Shown: in pieces, positions 22,711 to 32,700 of the stretch
How the letters are laid out: every line of letters begins with the position of its first letter
How positions within the stretch are numbered: the first letter of the stretch is position 1
NCBI GenBank assembly: GCA_008973525.1
Contig: WACJ01000042.1
Coordinates: 496,001 to 560,000, forward strand
DNA length: 64,000 nt
Origin: Stenopsyche tienmushanensis
Lineage: Eukaryota > Arthropoda > Insecta > Trichoptera > Stenopsychidae
Direction of reading: 5' to 3'
Program-made: the position numbers and the translations under genes
The notes under the pieces: generated by a model
What the model was told of the DNA's origin: nothing
What the model saw: the letters and a program-made list of their open reading frames with translations, nothing else
Databases searched by the model: none

Positions 22711-22975
22711 AATGGAGTATCTTATTTTTTTACATACTTCACTATAAATACATTTATTCCATCGGATAGGAAGCTTACAGAAAGAAGGCGGTTGCCCCGA
22801 AAACAATTTGTGCACGTATTGTTCGATCCGCAGCGTTGTCTTGAAATCGTTGCTCTCCTAATGCCTCTTTCAATGGACCAAACACATGGTAGTATCATGA
22901 GTCTGGATTATAAGATGGGTGCTCCCAGAATAATTGGGTGAGACAAGTTGATACTGGACAGATAGCGACTTAGTG
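22711..22975 (-). pseudogene. group A mariner, 3' fragment
   Basis: On the minus strand: HPSYNPDS near 22925, then VFGPLKEALGEQRFQ, and near 22790 GQPPSFCKLPIRWNKC, which is the end of a mariner transposase from the third Asp onwards. It ends at 22711 with GGAGTATCTTATTTTTTTAC, the same terminal repeat as the element at 6405-6835. The 5' part is absent. Confidence 0.65.
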
Positions 22976-23099
22976 GATGAGATCAACACAGTAATGTTTT
23001 CTGTCATTTATGATCCCCCAAGAAACACTACGCACAGAGCTTCCAGGCGCCCTCCTCTTTTACTCCGCACCCTCCAAAAGGAGGCAAGTCTCTCGAGGA

Positions 23100-23960
23100 A
23101 GATCGGTTTCAACCGAAGGTGTGTTGAAGAATAAAGGAAGAGGTTAACAATTTCAGTTTGAAGGAGACTGCAGCAGATGATAAACTGCTCTTCCCCATGG
23201 TACTCGTATTGGTTTGGTTATTTGCTATAGCTGTTGAAGATAGAGGTGTCGACTTTTGCACAGAGTCCTCCTGCTTTTTCTGTAATTGGCAGTTCCACAC
23301 TCCATTTTACGGGTATAGAGTACTGGGTAAGTTGCTCACCCAACTTATGTTAACCTTGATAACAATTACAGTTACTCTATGTCTAGCAGAGTTCGACTTT
23401 TACCCACGGGCGTAGGGTTGTCCCCCTCTTGAGGTTTTATAGATGGGTGTTTTAGACAGACGAAGGACATCCAAGCATCCAAGAGCCCCTTCAAAAGGAG
23501 GTGAGGCTCCCGTAGTAAGACCACGTGCGCCTGGAAGTGCCTTGGAGGAGGAAGCAAGAGGTTACGCTAACACGCAAAGGAACTACTACGTGAGGTCACT
23601 GCCACTACGAAGTCCAACTTTAGTTTGAATGTAGTTGATGGCAGACTGCAGGGGATCCCCTTTCCCTATGGTACTCGTATTGGTTCGGTCATTTGTAGTA
23701 CTTAGCCACGGAAACGAGTCGCCGTTCGAGTAGCCCAAAGCCGTTCTCCCCTGTATGCAATAGGCTGTTGAAGATAGTGGTAACGCCTTTGGCACAGACC
23801 CCACCAACTTCTGTAATCAGCTGTTTCATACATCTCTTAACGGGTACGCAACACAGGGTGACCCAACTCATGTTAGCAGCGTTTGATGAACAAACCGACG
23901 AGGCTGCTTGCGCAGGACCTCTACTCCACAATCATCACTCCAGGGGTTTGACCATTGACC
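23100..23960 (-). repeat. dispersed repeat, partner of 30345-30730
   Basis: The minus strand of 23620-23960 matches the plus strand of 30345-30730: ACATGAGTTGGGTCACCCTG, CAGAAGTTGGTGGGGTCTG and CGACTCGTTTCCGTGGCTA. A second partial duplicate of the same motif set (CCCTATGGTACTCGTATTGG) lies at 23190-23420, so the region is an internally duplicated, non-coding repeat, possibly LINE untranslated sequence. Confidence 0.55.
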
Positions 23961-24039
23961 ACGAACGTATGGTTACCCTCCCCACTTGCGGTTTTATAGA
24001 TGGGTATCTTTTTACCCCCCCGGAACAGAAGAAGGACAG

Positions 24040-24440
24040 CTCGAATGGGTTTTCTTTGTTTTTTGTTAAGAAGCATCCTCAGCATCATCTAGCAGGCGGC
24101 AGTAGTAGGTCGCATTCACCGTCTATCTTTCATGTACAAAACAAACCAAAAAATACCTTTCGATTCCCAAAATACCGTAGCCATCACGTTTCCAGCAGAC
24201 TGTTTCTAGACTTTCAGATCTTCACGAAAATTTTGGACTCAATCAAACACTCGGGTTTAGTATTATCACCAAATTGTGCCTCAAGTCTCCTCAAAATGTC
24301 ACTTGATTTCACGCCCTTATTTGTAAGAAAACCAATAATTATGCGTTGCGCAACAGATAATGCTTTTTCTATAGTGATTTTCTCCACCTCCAATTTTAAT
24401 ATATCATTTATAAATTTATACAGCAAAATTCCGGGTTATA
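24040..24440 (-). pseudogene. mariner (SETMAR-like) transposase fragment
   Basis: On the minus strand the frame FLTNKGVKSSDILRRLEAQF then GDNT (24340-24270) is the first helix-turn-helix of SETMAR-type mariner transposases. It jumps, by deletion and frameshift, to WLRYFGNRKVFFGLFCT (24190-24130), a degenerate form of the FWDSKG block. Preceding sequence has stops. No catalytic residue can be followed. Confidence 0.6.
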
Positions 24441-25276
24441 TTTAAATCCCCTCCGTAGAATTTAACTATCAAGCTGCGTGCTCTGAATACATATATTTCA
24501 TCAACTGAATACTTTTGCTTGGGAAGATTTTTTTATTATCAAAACTATATTTTTAGACTCGAGATAGATGTATATTCTATATAAATATTCATCGAGATGA
24601 GAGCTTCGTATGAAGCTGGCTGTATCTATACAATTGGAATACGACGTTGTAAGAGGTCATTTTGGTGCTGTGTACTATGAAACTTATATGCCATCTATAT
24701 TATATATTTATACTAATCATTAGAGATAGATCTGATATGACAGTTAGTAAAATAGATTTTAAAATATTTTAACAAATCTTTATAAAATTCAAAATAAATC
24801 AATCTGCATGTAAAGTTTATAAAAATATTATTATAACCGTATCGAGATGAATTTTGCTATTATTTATGTATAATTTTGTTAATAAATACACCGGGCTAGT
24901 AAGGAAATGGTCATTAAATATTGTAATCATCAGACAGTTTGCTATTTTAACACATTGGCTACGGGATATAAAAATGTATACATGTACGAAATTAATCGTT
25001 TTTAGACTCATATACATAAACATATCATTACAATAATGGTATTTTTTCAGACCAAGCTTTTTGTTAATTAATCAATATTAGACAGATAGTTGAACTAGTT
25101 CACCAATTTTCAGCTTATAATTGCAACTACTTTTTTGTGAAAAAAATGTATTTTTATGATTTCGCCGTGACAAGCCCCCGTAGTCAATGTGTTAAGTTTC
25201 AGGTTTTTGTGTCATGGAAGTAAGTCGTTGTATTATAGCAAGAAATTCGGCTAAATTAACAAGAAATTCACCAGTG
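24441..25276. other. AT-rich interval 3' of the GPCR gene
   Basis: No exon or repeat end supported. The right end may include 3' flank of the GPCR transcript. Confidence 0.35.
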
Positions 25277-25282
25277 TTTATT
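25277..25282 (-). terminator. candidate poly(A) signal of the GPCR gene
   Basis: AATAAA on the minus strand, about 295 nt past the stop codon at 25577. Other A/T hexamers are closer but none is canonical, so this is only a candidate. Confidence 0.3.
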
Positions 25283-25576
25283 ATTATTGTTGTATGACGC
25301 TCGCAAGAGAAAGTGCGCCAATTCGTGATTGACATTAACCCGCGAGGCACGAATTGGGGTAATTCAATTCCCCATCCTAAAATCTCAATTATTCAAATAC
25401 TTCTACAATACAATTTAACATCCAAACGTAAAACATCGAAAAAACCACCTCCGCCTGCAAAACAATGGGCTTCTACACAGTTGTGACTATAAAAAATAAC
25501 ATCAAGAAATAAATTTATAAAATGAGATCAATTTGTTCTAATCTAAACCTTACAAAAATAAATCATTGGCCGCATT

Positions 25577-27604
25577 CTATTCAATGGTTTCTGTCCCGTT
25601 TCTGAGACACAGAGGCCTAGAAGAGTGTGTCAGAATGCCGTTGGGTTTCGTCTTTGGAGGCCGCTTCTTCGTCGTGGGCCACGACAGCAACAATTGCTCC
25701 TCGGGTGCTTCTTCTTCGCAGCCTGCCGAATTGCTCAGGCGCTCTTCTAGCGATACGTACTTTCTTTCGTCTTCTTCGCCGCTGCTGGAAGAAGAATCGC
25801 TCTTATCTTCAGCGCTGCTGTCATCTTCGGTCGCTTCGCAATTCCTCTTTTGAGCCAAGCAAAAATCACCATCGCTGTCAATCTCGATCTTGCAGCAATT
25901 GTCATCCGTCCGCAAAACCTTCCACTTGCGCTCCAGCAGCGTCGTCGTCGAGCAGGAATACTTCTTGGTTATCGCTTCGCGATTGGGCGACCCCGGCATG
26001 GAGGGCGTCTTGTCGCTTTCTTCAGAAAAAGCCCTCGTTATCAAAATGCGAGGAGATCGACGTGCAGCCAATGCCGTCGCAGCAACCGGTCTAGGTCTCG
26101 GACGTCGATTCTGTACATTTTCTGGCTGCGAATCTAACCCAAAAACCCGCTGCAAAATCAGATTTGCAGTGCTCATCGCTGGTCTTGGGATGGGTATAGC
26201 GGACGTTCTAGGATTGCTATGATCGCTCGACTTGAAAGAGCTCTTAAAAGACAGATAAGCTTCGTCTTCCTTCAATTGTGGCATGCTGTTTTCAGCATCT
26301 GAGTTTGGAACCTGCAAGGTATTACAACTGGACGTGTGAGCAATCGCTCTCTCTGGTTTCGGCAATCTTGGCGGACTATCGAGTCCGTTGAAATTAAAAC
26401 CAGTCTTCCAAGCATGATCTGAAGATATCCTTTTAATTTTATTATGTCTTTGAGGACTATTGCTGGATCTGCCCACGTCCAATAATGCTTCCGACAATCT
26501 TCTCTGCAGACAAGGCTTGTTCATCATGCTCAATGGCGTGATTGATGGTCTTCTTGATCCGCAAGTGCTGGGAGTTCTCGCTTGTATCTCCTGATTCATT
26601 TCGCTCTTCATCATCTTCTTTCGCCAGTAATTTTGGAAAGTCTTTCTCAATATCTTGCTTTTGATGCCATATAAAACGCCGTTAATCGGCGGCGAACACG
26701 TTAGGAAAGATGTCGCCAATGTTATGATGTGTGGCGATAATTTTATGTTCCCTAATTTTCCATTTGTTTCCGCTTGAACCAGCGATGATATCGATTGCCA
26801 TAGGATGATGAAATAATAAGGAAAATATAAGATGAAGAAGGATCCGACTAGTTGCAGAACTGTCGAGAATGCACTGCGATTGCGTACTCGGGGGGCGTTG
26901 GGTGATGTGACTGTCGGTACAAAAAATGGATTTCTTTGATGAGTTATGGTGACCTGAGCTGATAATGTGACTTCGTATATTGCTGATGCTATGCGGTGTC
27001 GATGATATCTGGCAATCATCAATATCTGAAACATATAAATTCTAGCATTAATTATGGATATTAAATGTGTTAAAATTGATTGATTGATTTAGTATTACCT
27101 TTAGATTGCATCCCAGGACAAGAGCAGCGGGTAACAATAATGTGAAGGTGGTATAAACCAAGCAATACCAGAGCGCTCCAGGAGTTGTCCAGTCAGGGAT
27201 GCATCCTCCCAGTGGTGGACTGGGTCGATATGATGTGGCTCCTAACAATGGAGGAGCACTGAGAGCAAAAGCTACCACCCAAGTACATGCTAATCCACAA
27301 GCAACCTAAAAATATTCAAAATTTTGAGATGTGGTCTACCAATAAAACTGTTCAGATAAATGCTAACAATTACCTTTTTTGGATTTACAAGAGCAGCATA
27401 GTGAAGTGGAGCAGATATAGCACAGTATCGATCACAGTTCAATCCACAGATTGTCCAAAGCGCAACAGGATGAAGGAGAGAATGTAAAAATCCTCCAAAG
27501 GAACAAGCAGTTCCTCCAGCTGCCCAACCACCCAAAGACAATGCACCCAGCAAAACACCCACCGCACCCAAATGCAGAACCAGCAAATTATTAGCAGTTG
27601 CAAC
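25577..27604 (-). CDS. orphan class A GPCR (GPR161/CG12290-like?), exons for TM2 to C-terminus
   Basis: Three exons join in phase 0: 27604-27374 (77 codons), 27305-27099 (69 codons) and 27025-25577 (482 codons plus stop). Each intron has GT donors (GTAATT, GTAATA) and AG acceptors after T-rich tracts. Exon 1 holds TM2 (NNLLVLHLGAVGVLLGAL), the TM3 Cys and DRY (CDRYCAIS). Exon 2 holds TM4, the loop-2 Cys (GGCIPDW) that should pair with the TM3 Cys, and TM5. Exon 3 holds a long loop 3, TM6 (residues about 54-78) with YFPYY in place of CWxP, TM7 (about 97-121) with SPPINGVLYG in place of NPxxY, and helix 8. The rest is a roughly 355-residue intracellular tail rich in Ser, Pro and acid (SSSSSGEEDE). 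TM1 is missing and must lie upstream. The receptor acts in the plasma membrane; the ligand is unknown. The GPR161-type assignment is from memory and weak, but membership of the rhodopsin family is firm. Confidence 0.88.
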
Positions 27605-27641
27605 CTGCAAAAATAAACATTATTAATAATTTTATTATTTA

Positions 27642-27656
27642 AAAAAAAAACAAAAA
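27642..27656 (-). terminator. RNA polymerase III terminator of the tRNA gene
   Basis: Immediately after the last tRNA base the minus strand reads five T, one G and then a further run of T, the usual pol III stop. Confidence 0.75.
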
Positions 27657-27729
27657 TGGTTCCGGCCGGGATCGAACCGGCGACCTTCTGCGTGTAAAGC
27701 AGACGTGATAACCGCTACACTACGGAACC
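27657..27729 (-). tRNA. tRNA-Val (anticodon UAC)
   Basis: The minus strand folds as a full cloverleaf. The acceptor stem GGTTCCG pairs with CGGAACC, with discriminator A at 27657. The anticodon arm is TCTGC, loop TTTACAC, GCAGA, giving anticodon TAC. The T-arm is GCCGG, TTCGATC, CCGGC. Box A (TAGTGTAGCGG) and box B (GGTTCGATCCC) match the internal pol III promoter. It decodes GUA Val codons. CCA is not encoded, as normal for eukaryotes, and no intron is present. The 3' end is only 52 nt from the splice acceptor at 27604 of the GPCR exon on the same strand, so the tRNA lies in its intron or 5' flank. The function call is secure. Confidence 0.97.
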
Positions 27730-28305
27730 GCGTCGTTGATCGCCCAAAATATATTACTAAAGCACAATAGCTATCAATTGTGCATTTTGTATAAAAAATT
27801 TAAATATAAAAATGTATACGTCATTGTTGATGTACTTATTTAAATATACGTATTTTTCGTAACAAATAAAATTATAAAATAGAAAACTATTTTATCGACT
27901 TAGCAAATTTTCAAACCATTGCTCATAGATGTCTCTATAAACAATATTTGTTAAAATATATTATATACTGTAATATTTTATTTGTTGCAAAATTTTCATA
28001 CAGTGATGGTTAACCATTCATTAATCATATTAAAAACATATTAGTTATATATCAAAAATATCTCCTCCAATATGAATTATAAAAGGTAATATACACTAAA
28101 TAAAATATATTTTCCTTTTGTGGGACTATTGCCAACCATTTGAACATTGTTTTTTATATCGAATATGTTTTAAATATGCGGTCGCCAGCCACACCTTCTG
28201 TATATTTGGATCCATGATAATCGAGTTACTAATCCGACCGCTTAATCGTTGGACTATCTACAAATTGTTTAAGGTGTACGCTACTCATCCTATCCGATAA
28301 CACCC
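27730..28305. other. AT-rich interval 5' of the tRNA gene
   Basis: A search by eye for the missing TM1 exon of the GPCR gave nothing convincing here or in the next kilobases. Confidence 0.35.
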
Positions 28306-28308
28306 ATC

Positions 28309-28680
28309 CTATTCATTTTCCGGATAAGTTTTAAATGCATTTATACAATGATCCACGGGAATCCCAGTCTTCGTGATAATACCTCGATTGTTTGCCGTGT
28401 ATCTGACTCGATTAAGGATTTTAAGCGCATAGTTATAAAATTTCAAAGGTCCTCTCGTTTTCGGTTCATCTTGCATTGTTTGATTTAACCTTATAATTAG
28501 AGCCGCATGTGGCTCTTTGACGATTGCAATGCCCTGTAATGTTAGAAATGTGCTAATTTTCAATCTAAATAAACTGCCCAATCTATCTCGTTTGATATTG
28601 CTGAGAAGATTTGTAGACTTGTCGACCATCAAAGCATATCGTTGATGATAATTTATATCTGGTTCCGTGTATAACGCCAC
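28309..28680 (-). CDS. 123-codon open frame of unknown function, possibly transposon-derived
   Basis: The minus strand is open from ATG at 28680 to a stop at 28309. The product begins MALYTEPDINYHQRYALMVD and ends HCINAFKTYPENE. It is hydrophilic and basic, with no membrane segment or signal peptide. No domain is recognised. The last 55 bp around the stop (CCCATCCTATTC, then TTTAAAT) recur at 32640-32700, so the 3' end belongs to a repeat and the frame may be a transposon relic rather than a host gene. There are no clear splice sites at its edges. Confidence 0.3.
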   Translation of the reverse strand: MALYTEPDINYHQRYALMVDKSTNLLSNIKRDRLGSLFRLKISTFLTLQGIAIVKEPHAALIIRLNQTMQDEPKTRGPLKFYNYALKILNRVRYTANNRGIITKTGIPVDHCINAFKTYPENE

Positions 28681-28689
28681 TTTTAAGTG

Positions 28690-29780
28690 CGGCCCAAATT
28701 TCTCTGGTTGTTTATTGTGGAGATCAAAATCATTTCTCCATAAAGCATCGGATGTTTATATTTTAAAATCGTAAAATGAGAGAATTATGTAGATAGAAAG
28801 GTGGAAGACATCTGGAGGATATAAACGATGCAGTGTGTTTGTCTGTTAGCATCACAGGTCAAAATTTATAAGAGTTATTGTAATTATCTTGCACTATAAT
28901 ATCTTGGTAGTTTCGTATTCCATCAAATTAAAGAAATTGTGATGTAATGCGGTAAAATGTAAAAACAAGCGATCGGGAATGATCAGATTTGATTTGTCAT
29001 TGGATTAATGGGATCGCTCTATTAACCCTAATTGAATTCCACCTGACAAATTTGTTCCATGTGGACACCGATTAGGGGTGTGGGAATTTAATTCGATTGA
29101 TCATTTAACACATGACACATAAACACCTCTAAATAAACAGGGCAACGTGGGAATACAGCATTTAAACGCCATCGGAGGTGTTTTTCATGTGGTATCGGAT
29201 GATAAAGATTTTTCACCGCGAAAATGATATCCTCGAACTCATCGCCTTCCAGAATGTATACTTAATGCGTTCCATATAAATGATTTCTTTCCCCTTTTGT
29301 CAAAGCAGATAGGAATTTCTGTGTTTTTGAACTGGAGCCAAATTTTGCTTTCATTAGTTCCCGTTATTTCAGTAAACATCCCTAACGATATATAGAGCTT
29401 TCGCGCTTCTTAATTCACCCCTGCGATATATTTATATATAGCATATAATTTTGCATAAACATCATATTTTTTTATATAATATATATTCTTCTAATTATGA
29501 TCGATCCGTCATCAAACGTAGGCGATCTTCATAGAAGATTTTTGTGGAGATGGACTTAAATGTGGTGGTTAACCATTGCCTTTCACATAAAGATTTTCTG
29601 AATTTTGTATCAATGCTTGTTTATTTTCTTATATATATAATATAGTTCAGTGTGGAGCAAAAACATCTCAAGGCAAAACTATCGTCAATCGTTGCAGGAG
29701 CATTTCGAAGATCAATAGCGACCACTTCCGTCATTTTGCCCATGCAAAAGCCGATCAAATCAGTGCGCAACAATATTCTA
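28690..29780. other. interval without supported gene
   Basis: Part of it (28960-29260) is GC-richer and looks unique, with ATTA-type motifs. It could be conserved non-coding DNA, but nothing specific is seen. Confidence 0.3.
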
Positions 29781-29788
29781 TATTCCAA

Positions 29789-29802
29789 TGGTGTCAGAAG
29801 TG
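29789..29802 (+). other. primer-binding-site-like motif
   Basis: TGGTGTCAGAAGTG is what the 3' end of an insect tRNA-Leu plus CCA would bind (established pattern, recalled rather than checked). Similar motifs follow LTR-like pieces at 60848 and 62276. An LTR end directly before this copy is not obvious. Confidence 0.35.
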
Positions 29803-29868
29803 ACCGATTACAAGTGACTGCAAGCCGATGAAAATATCGTAAATTACACATAAAAAAAACCTCTTTAG

Positions 29869-30255
29869 CATGGGTAAAATGTCATCCCCACGCAATGGTG
29901 CTGTTAATGTCTGTAGGTTTAATTCACCAGATCAACAGTGGCAATCTTCTGTGGTACTGCGGAGACATTACATCTGAAGGAACGACATCTATCGCTTCTT
30001 GTGCGTGCACCGTTGTCGGTCTGGAAATGACGCCTGGGAAGTAGGAGCCGTTGGATAACCTTGGCGGCAGGAAGATGTTCTTCCTGCGGCCAGCTACGAA
30101 ATCAGTGACGAATACGGTATCCATTTATTCAGTATCCGTTCACTTCCATTCCTCCGCTCAGATCTATAGCGATCCGATAGAAGAACGAATCCGTGTGCGA
30201 GCGTGACCATCTCGGATAACACGTGGGAGTGGGAAGTGCTCCCGTTCCACGTTAT
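29869..30255 (+). repeat. diverged LTR-family repeat copy
   Basis: Same order of blocks as the full copy at 62543-63016: CATCCCCACGCAATGGTGCT, GCGGAGACATTACATCTG, CGCTTCTTGTGCGTGCACCG, TTGGATAACCTTGG, GAAGAACGAATCCGTGTGCG, and the end TTCCACGTTATAA. It is clearly more diverged than the other copies. Confidence 0.6.
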
Positions 30256-30344
30256 AACCTCCAAGGCTCACATATTTTGATATTATCAATTTCAACATAT
30301 CTTTTTTACATAGTCTAATATCATTTGGCCGGGAATATAAATTC

Positions 30345-30730
30345 TAGGTGGGGGGGGGGGGGTAATCCGTGGGCAACGGTCGAACCCTTGAGGAAACGAT
30401 GTGGAGTAGAGATCTTACGCAAGCAGCCACATCGGTTTATTCATCAAACGCTGTTGGGGAGCCAAGCTAATATGAGTTGGGTCACCCTGTGCTGTGTGCC
30501 TGTGTGATTACAGAAGTCGGTGGAGTCTATGCCAAAGGCGTCACTTCTATCTTCAATAGCCTATTGCATCCAGGGGAGAGCGGCTTTAGGCTGCTTAAAC
30601 GATGACTCGTTCCCGTGGCTAGGTACTGAACCGATACGAGTACCATGAGGAAAGGGCAGCCCCTGCAGTCTGTCATCTGCTGTAGCCTCCTTGAAACTGG
30701 GGTTGGACACGTAGTGGCAGCGACTACACT
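30345..30730 (+). repeat. dispersed repeat, partner of 23620-23960
   Basis: It matches the minus strand of 23620-23960 (TATGAGTTGGGTCACCCTGT, CAATAGCCTATTGCATCC). A run of 13 G (30350-30362) sits just in front. No coding capacity. Confidence 0.6.
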
Positions 30731-30834
30731 AATTAGCACCCTTTGAACTTAGTATAAACTCTGTCTTTCCTTCTCCGGGTGGGTGTTAGACTCCACGATG
30801 CCCACCGATAAAACTCCAGGGAGGGGAGCCAACT

Positions 30835-31204
30835 CTACGCCTGTGGGCAACGGTTAAACTCCTGGGGTAATGATGTGGAGTAGTGGTGCGCGAAAGTAGC
30901 CTCGTCGGTTTTTCGCTTGTTTCTGTCTTTTTTTCTTGTTGACCACGTCAACCCAGGTTCCCTCCTGTAATGGTGCAGGCTGTTGCTGCGCACACGTCTG
31001 AGTACTCGTACTTTTCGTGCCTCTCTCAGCACTTCGTCTTTCTGTTTGTGTACTATTGTGTTTTGCTGCCTTTTCAGTGGCAGCGTCTTCAGTGTTGTAC
31101 GCCGCCTCAGCCAGCCTTCTGACACACGTAATCATCCTACTCATTGCCTTCTTGATTGGGCTATGGACGGTGGGGTGTGTGCCAATGGCTAGACTACCTG
31201 TCAC
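30835..31204 (-). pseudogene. LINE ORF1-like fragment
   Basis: The minus strand is open for 116 codons from 31204 (MTGSLAIGTHPTVHSPIKKA). It reads VRRLAEAAYNTEDAATEKAA, a short basic/Gln stretch and EGTWVDVVNKKKRQKQ. A Ser/Thr/Gln-rich linker followed by W-x-D/E-V-V-x-K/R-K-K is typical of the N-terminal half of ORF1 proteins of R1/I-type LINEs. The zinc knuckles that should follow are absent, so the fragment is truncated. It runs opposite to the LINE 3' end at 31260-31408. Confidence 0.5.
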
Positions 31205-31408
31205 CCTTGAAGCAATGTGTAAAACAATACCAGGGGGACAGAGGAGACCAAAGGGAGCGATTTAGTGGGTAGGTGCGGCTGGTGGGTTTCCCTTATGGAA
31301 ACTCATGCAGACGTAAATCCCACACTCCCCGGATGATGGCAACATTATCCGGAAGTCTTGCGAAGATTTACGCTCCCACAGGGAAAAAAAAAAAAAAAAA
31401 AAAAAAAA
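31195..31408 (+). mobile_element. R1-type LINE 3' end with poly(A) tail
   Basis: The sequence GACTACCTGTCACCCTTGAA matches 12480, where it is continuous with R1-type coding remains. It continues through TAGTGGGTAGGTGC and AAATCCCACACTCCCC to a run of 25 A (31384-31408). A pure poly(A) tail of that length points to a fairly recent insertion. Confidence 0.6.
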
Positions 31409-32530
31409 GCCTCGTCGGTTTGCTCATCAAACGCAGCTGGGCTAGCCCAGCTAACATGAGCTAACACAGCACAGGGTGACCTGTGTACGCATAAAGGTCG
31501 GACTCGTGGTGGCAGTGAATCCGCGGTAGTATATCCTTTGATTTAGCATAATCTTCGTCCTTCTTCTTCCGTCGCACCTTCGGGTGCACATAGTCCGAAC
31601 CTGGTCTTCCTGCGGAAACCTCGTTTCTCGTGGAACTAAAAAATCAGTGGATGACACTCTCTGTGTGGTTAGTTCGGGGTATCCCGGGAATACGAGGACT
31701 CCCATAGGTCATAATTTAAATGCTGGCAATCGCTTTATTCCAATGTTTTTGTTATTCCAGTATTAAAAAAACAATAATTATGGAAGCCCGATACTTATTC
31801 TCGAGGCTATATATGAATAATTTAAATTTTAATTGCTAAGTAATATGATACGGTATCATTAAAGCTGAAAAATAATAAGGCATCACAACAGCCGAAGACT
31901 GATGGCAAGCTTCGGTTGGTCATGCAACATTCAAAAAATGTATATTGATAAGGAAAATCGATATTCAAAGAAGAACGCAATTAGATGATGAATTGCCAAA
32001 TAGTCAATTATTCAATCGCACATATTGATAGGAATGGACAAGTCTCACAAGGTCCCGAATTCCGATCGGTTATTACAAATTGGGTGGGAACGACCCCTTA
32101 AATTACATAAATATGCGATTGGATGGTTATTGGGGCGTCAGGTGTGAGAAGAAAATTTAAGGTATTAACTTATTTAATGACGGGGGTGATCGCAGTGCCC
32201 TAATTTGATATGAAAATTTAATATTTACGATCGCTTGAGGGTAATGAGCGAAAGTTTACACTTTGGTTCAATCTAGATAGAAGCTTTGAAAGCAGCGATG
32301 TTCCAATATTGCTGGAAGAACTTTCGATTTTGGCTTTACGAGCCCATGACTCAGGGCCGATAGTCATCTTTTACTTGCATGAGCGAATTTCGCACATGTC
32401 TCTTTTATGGCGCAAAAATAGACGTCTACATCTCGATGTGGGACTTAAAAGATGACTATTTATAATCGGAGTAGATTGCAAATATTGATGAACTTCGTCG
32501 AGTTCAACAATAAACCAGATGGCGATCCTA
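31409..32530. other. repeat-like then AT-rich interval
   Basis: 31410-31720 is GC-richer, starts with a short copy of the GCCTCGTCGGTTTG/ATGAG repeat also at 30425 and 30890, and may be LINE untranslated sequence. 31730-32530 shows no gene; 32363-32376 and 32446-32459 form a 14-bp inverted repeat. Confidence 0.35.
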
Positions 32531-32534
32531 ACGG

Positions 32535-32640
32535 TCAGTTTCCGCGTGTTTATCGGCCATTTTGTTGAGTCACAGTAAATTCTTCCGATGGAGAGGTCGC
32601 GCTCTCGCTACCTTCTGTCGGTGCAAAATCCCATATGAAC
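32535..32640 (+). repeat. group D mariner 5' end
   Basis: CGCGTGTTTATCGGCCATTT and GTCACAGTAAATTCTTCC with GATGGAGAGGTCGCGCTC form the best-kept copy of the group D leader. The element breaks off before any coding sequence. Confidence 0.6.
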
Positions 32641-32700
32641 CCATCCTATTCGTTTTTCCGATTAACTTTAAATATTTTTGCACAGTGGTTTACTTTTAGT
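32641..32700. repeat. short repeat shared with 28306-28360
   Basis: CCATCCTATTCGTTTTTCCG and the following 35 bases match the 3' end of the open frame at 28309-28680. Confidence 0.5.

Noticed and set aside
23768..24445. 225-codon plus-strand open frame
   Set aside because: It runs across a repeat shared with 30.4 kb and then antisense through a mariner fragment. A frame crossing two unrelated repeats is chance.
25627..26222. Several plus-strand open frames of 95-155 codons
   Set aside because: They are antisense to the GPCR C-tail exon, where biased composition keeps the other strand open. The minus strand has the splice sites and receptor motifs.
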